Source of the DNA: Novosphingobium sp. RL4
GTDB taxonomy: Bacteria > Pseudomonadota > Alphaproteobacteria > Sphingomonadales > Sphingomonadaceae
Reading direction: 5' to 3'
DNA: 64,000 nucleotides
Assembly: GCF_035658495.1 (NCBI RefSeq)
Contig: NZ_CP141944.1
Location: 1-64,000 of the forward strand
Positions within the stretch are counted from its first letter, which is position 1. Each line of letters begins with the position of its first letter. The position numbers were made by a program, and so were the translations under genes. Of the stretch, positions 60,887 through 64,000 are shown one piece after another. The notes below the pieces were generated by a model. That model did no database searches, was not told the DNA's origin, and worked only from the letters and a program-made list of their open reading frames with translations.

Positions 60887-63800
60887 TCAGGCCGGTTCGA
60901 GTTCGGGCGAGAGTTCGGCCACGCGGGCGCGGCAGGCAGCGACACCGGCCTCCTTTACCGCACCAAAGCCGGCGATTCGTGCGGGGGTAGCGGCGAGCGC
61001 GAGGGCAGTGTCCATCGTTGCCTCCTCCACTTGCGCCGCGATCCGGCGGGCAAGGTCGCGGTACTCGCCGATCAGCGCGCGTTCCATCCGCCGCTCGGCG
61101 GTGTGGCCGAAGGGATCTAGCCATGTTCCGCGCAATCCCCTTGCCTTCGCCAGCATCGTGAAAGCCGGGAAAATCCAGCTTCCGAACGCGATCTTGCGCG
61201 GGCGGCCGGTCTTGCGATCCTTGCGGAAAGCCAGCAGCGGCGGCGCGAGGTGGACCTTGAGGCGAGGTTTGCCGCCGAATGCGTCAGACAGGCCCGCGCG
61301 AAAGGCCGGTGCGCTGTAGAGACGGGCAACTTCGTACTCGTCCTTGTAGGACATGAGCCGACCAAGCTGGCGCGCGATCTCGCGCAGCAGAGGTTCGCTG
61401 TCCTCCAGCCCGCGCGTTGCAAGTGTGCCCGCGATTTCGTCAATGAACCTGCGGTATTGCGCAGCATAGGCGGCGTTCTGCCAGTCAGTCAGCAGGCGCT
61501 CGTAACGCGCGGTCAGGGCGGCCAGATCGCGCGGCGGCTCGGGTGCCGAAGGCCCAGCATCGGCCAGCGCTAAGAGGTCTTCACCGCCCGCAGCCGCCAA
61601 TCTTCCCACAGACAGCGCTGCAAGGTTCGCGCGCACCGCCACACCGTTCAGCCGCACCGCCTCCTCCACCGAGGCAAGCCGCACCGGCAGCAGGCCCTTC
61701 TGCGCCGCAAAGCCCAGCATCATCAGATTGGTGAAGATCGAGTCCCCCAAGAGCCGCGTCGCCAGCGAGCCCGCGCGCAGGGAGGCGATTCCCGCCGGAT
61801 CGACGCGCTTGCCGATGGCGTGCAGGAAGCGGCTGGCGGTCAGATCAAGGTCCGGGTTGCGCTGGAATTCGCCGGTAGGCGCCACGTCCTCGTTCGCCAG
61901 CACCCGCGTATCGGGCCGCGCCAGTGCCATGACTTCGGGTGATGAGGCCACCACCAGATCGCAGGCGATCACCAGATCCGCCATGCCCGCACCCAGCCGT
62001 GCCGAGGGGATCGCCGCTGCATCGGCGCCGATCCGGATATGGCTCGCCACCGCGCCGCCCTTTTGCGCCATGCCGGTCTGATCCAGCACTTTGGCGGCCT
62101 TGCCCTCCAGCTGCGCCGCCATCGCCAGCACCGCGCCAACCGTGAGCACGCCGGTACCGCCAATGCCCGCCACCAGCATGGCGGAGGCTCCGCCCGACAA
62201 GTCCGCCACCGCCGGTTCGGGCAAAGCGGCGACCATGCGCGCCAGCGCGGCATCGTCCATGCTGCGTTTCCGGAGCGTACCACCCGAAACCTCGACGAAG
62301 CTGGGGCAGAAGCCCTTGATACAGGAGAAATCCTTGTTGCAGCTCGACTGGTCGATGGCGCGCTTGCGGCCGAACTCGGTCTCGATCGGCACGACCGAGA
62401 GGCAGTTGGACTGCGTCGAGCAATCGCCGCAGCCTTCGCAGACCGCGGGATTGATCCAGAGTCGCTTGTCGGGATCGGGATAGCCCCCTTTCTTGCGACG
62501 GCGGCGCTTCTCGTTGGCGCACGTCTGCTCGTAGACGATGGCGCTGGTGCCGGGGAGATCACGCAAGCTGCGCTGGACCGCATCCAGTTCATCGCGGTGC
62601 AGCACGCGGGTTCCGGCGGGCAGATCGGACGCAGCAAAGCGCGCCGGTTCCTCGCTCACCAGCACCACCGGGTGGACACCCTCCACCACCAGTTCGCACA
62701 CGATCTGCTCGGGACTGAGCGCACCTTCTGCGGGCTGCCCGCCGGTCATGGCGACGGCATCGTTGTAGAGGATCTTGAACGTCACCCGGCTCTTCGCCGC
62801 CACCGCGGCCCGGATCGTCAGCAGGCCGGAGTGCGTGTAGGTTCCGTCGCCGAGGTTCTGGAACATGTGCGGCGTATCGACGAAATGCTGCGCGCCGATC
62901 CAGGGCATCCCCTCCTGCCCCATGCTCACCGTCTGCATGGTGCTGCGTTCGGGCATGTAGTGGGCAAGGCCGTGGCACCCGGTCGCCCCCATCGCCGCCG
63001 AGCCTTCGGGCACCACGGTCGAGGTATTGTGCGGGCAGCCCGAGCAGAAATAGGCCGGCCGGATCGCGGTGCGTTCCAGCACGGCTGCGGAGTCTTCCCG
63101 CTCACGCAGCATGGCATCCCGCGCGGCTATGTCATCGTGCAGCATACCCAGCGCCGCCATGCGCGCGATCAGCGCGCGCCGCACCATGGCCGCATCGAGC
63201 ACACCCACTTCGGACAGCAGCGCGGAGCCATCGGGCGCGGTCTTGCCCGAAAGCGCCGGGGCATCGGCGCGGCCATAGAACAGACGGGCGATCTGGTCCT
63301 CGATAACGGGCCGCTTTTCCTCGACCACCATGACTTCGGCGCTGCCCCCGCAGGCCTGCCGCACGAACGTCACGTCGAGCGGCCAGACAAGGCCGAGCTT
63401 CACGACCCTGACCCCCAGCACCGCACACCCGGCCTCGTCCAGCCCCAGATCTGCCAGCGCCTGGCAGAGATCAAGCCAGGCCTTGCCCGCGCTCACCACC
63501 GTCAGCCGCGCGCCGGGCGCCTCGTGACTCACGCGGTCGATGCGATTGAGCGCGGTGAAAAGTGGCACGATCGGCAGGCGCCGCTCGATCACCATTCTCT
63601 CCTGATCGAGCGCCGACATCCCGATGCGCAAGTTCGGAGAGGGCCCGGCTGGAATCTCCGGCGGGGCAATCGGGAAGCTGTGTCCGGGCAGTGTGACGGT
63701 CGTGGTCAGGTCCAGCGTGTCGGTCACCGCCTTCATCGCCACATAGAGCCCGCTGGCCCGCGACAGTGCCCAGCCGAACTGGCCGAAGCCGAGAATCTCG

Positions 63801-64000
63801 TCGGTCGTTGCCGGGTAGAGCACCGGGACCATCGCGGTCATCAGCACGTGTTCGGATTGATGCGCGGTCAGCGAGGACTTCGCCGCATGGTCGTCCCCGC
63901 AGAGCAGCAGCGCGCCGCCTTTCGGGTGCGTGCCTTCGAAGTTCGCCGCCTTGATCGCCTCCCCCGCGCGCTCGACGCCGACGCCCTTCGCGTACCAGAG
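60887..64000 (-). CDS. Indolepyruvate ferredoxin oxidoreductase, fused alpha-beta form (partial)
   Basis: At least 1038 codons; the gene runs off the right edge, where the frame continues as LWYAKGVGVERAGEAIKAAN. This is the large single-chain 2-oxoacid:ferredoxin oxidoreductase that oxidises aryl-pyruvates to acyl-CoA with TPP. Seen in order: the POR N-terminal region (LCGDDHAAKSS), a TPP domain (FCSGCPHNTSTVVPEGS ... QMGEGM-like VSMGQEGMPWIG), a cysteine-rich Fe-S segment (CEGCGDCSTQSNC then CNKDFSCIKGFCP), and the gamma-type domain (VAGIGGTGVLTVGAVLAMAA). It would channel aromatic amino-acid catabolism. The missing 5' end is about 110-130 residues by family length. Confidence 0.92.
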   Translation of the reverse strand, partial: LWYAKGVGVERAGEAIKAANFEGTHPKGGALLLCGDDHAAKSSLTAHQSEHVLMTAMVPVLYPATTDEILGFGQFGWALSRASGLYVAMKAVTDTLDLTTTVTLPGHSFPIAPPEIPAGPSPNLRIGMSALDQERMVIERRLPIVPLFTALNRIDRVSHEAPGARLTVVSAGKAWLDLCQALADLGLDEAGCAVLGVRVVKLGLVWPLDVTFVRQACGGSAEVMVVEEKRPVIEDQIARLFYGRADAPALSGKTAPDGSALLSEVGVLDAAMVRRALIARMAALGMLHDDIAARDAMLREREDSAAVLERTAIRPAYFCSGCPHNTSTVVPEGSAAMGATGCHGLAHYMPERSTMQTVSMGQEGMPWIGAQHFVDTPHMFQNLGDGTYTHSGLLTIRAAVAAKSRVTFKILYNDAVAMTGGQPAEGALSPEQIVCELVVEGVHPVVLVSEEPARFAASDLPAGTRVLHRDELDAVQRSLRDLPGTSAIVYEQTCANEKRRRRKKGGYPDPDKRLWINPAVCEGCGDCSTQSNCLSVVPIETEFGRKRAIDQSSCNKDFSCIKGFCPSFVEVSGGTLRKRSMDDAALARMVAALPEPAVADLSGGASAMLVAGIGGTGVLTVGAVLAMAAQLEGKAAKVLDQTGMAQKGGAVASHIRIGADAAAIPSARLGAGMADLVIACDLVVASSPEVMALARPDTRVLANEDVAPTGEFQRNPDLDLTASRFLHAIGKRVDPAGIASLRAGSLATRLLGDSIFTNLMMLGFAAQKGLLPVRLASVEEAVRLNGVAVRANLAALSVGRLAAAGGEDLLALADAGPSAPEPPRDLAALTARYERLLTDWQNAAYAAQYRRFIDEIAGTLATRGLEDSEPLLREIARQLGRLMSYKDEYEVARLYSAPAFRAGLSDAFGGKPRLKVHLAPPLLAFRKDRKTGRPRKIAFGSWIFPAFTMLAKARGLRGTWLDPFGHTAERRMERALIGEYRDLARRIAAQVEEATMDTALALAATPARIAGFGAVKEAGVAACRARVAELSPELEPA

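Overview
The window is a GC-rich bacterial chromosome segment whose first base is the dnaA start codon, so the replicon was probably linearised at dnaA by convention. Gene content suggests an alphaproteobacterium of the order Sphingomonadales, probably Novosphingobium-like. The signs are a large TonB-dependent receptor, many CoA-ester catabolic genes, a LuxR-DUF4019 protein, a DUF6491 lipoprotein and a 'GTCATCCCGG...' palindromic repeat. The genus is inferred from general knowledge, not from a search. I see no prophage, insertion sequence or CRISPR array. About 62 protein genes and two tRNA genes can be supported.

Region by region. 1-16.5 kb is housekeeping: dnaA; a membrane GGDEF protein with a broken GGDEF motif; DUF983 and MoeB/ThiF-like genes; cobB and a GFA-fold gene; dapB and nth; a DUF6491 lipoprotein; a dicarboxylate symporter; dapE; a cupin; a GST; a phosphate-transport block (an in-frame NUDIX-DUF47 fusion and a PiT permease); and engB, yidC, yidD, rnpA and rpmH on the minus strand. 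16.8-20.7 kb holds a small hypothetical gene, an acyltransferase, a ClpP-fold-like periplasmic protein and a frameshifted comM. 20.8-29.9 kb is a CoA-ester catabolism island: crotonase, CoA-transferase/hydrolase, HpcH/HpaI lyase and acyl-CoA dehydrogenase on the minus strand, then CaiB CoA-transferase, TPP enzyme and aldehyde dehydrogenase on the plus strand. A TonB-dependent receptor follows.

33-43.4 kb contains tRNA-Gly(CCC), all four acetyl-CoA carboxylase subunits in one run (accD-accB-accC-accA), yjbQ, sdaA, a lysine-rich secreted peptide, wecB/wecC for UDP-ManNAcA synthesis, and dcd. 43.4-45.1 kb has DoxX, SnoaL-like, tRNA-Val(UAC) and excalibur-domain genes. 45.1-51.2 kb is a second acyl-CoA catabolic operon (acyl-CoA synthetase, MaoC dehydratase, alpha/beta hydrolase, CaiB transferase, SDR) with a divergent IclR regulator. 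52-54.6 kb has a membrane LuxR-DUF4019 protein and a methyl-accepting chemotaxis protein. 54.6-58.8 kb is a tightly coupled mccB-DUF3088-mccA-maoC operon with a divergent LysR regulator. The window ends in a luciferase-like oxidoreductase and a fused indolepyruvate ferredoxin oxidoreductase that runs off the edge.

Most of this is ordinary chromosome. The signals most worth a second look are a 26-bp hairpin between rpmH and rnpA whose three non-Watson-Crick positions are all G-U wobbles only in the transcribed sense; the NUDIX-DUF47 fusion with a PHO-box-like site upstream; a 17-bp palindrome filling the promoter spacer ahead of the TonB receptor; the CaiB/TPP-enzyme/aldehyde-dehydrogenase module with altered TPP-site residues; and DUF3088 embedded in an acyl-CoA carboxylase operon.
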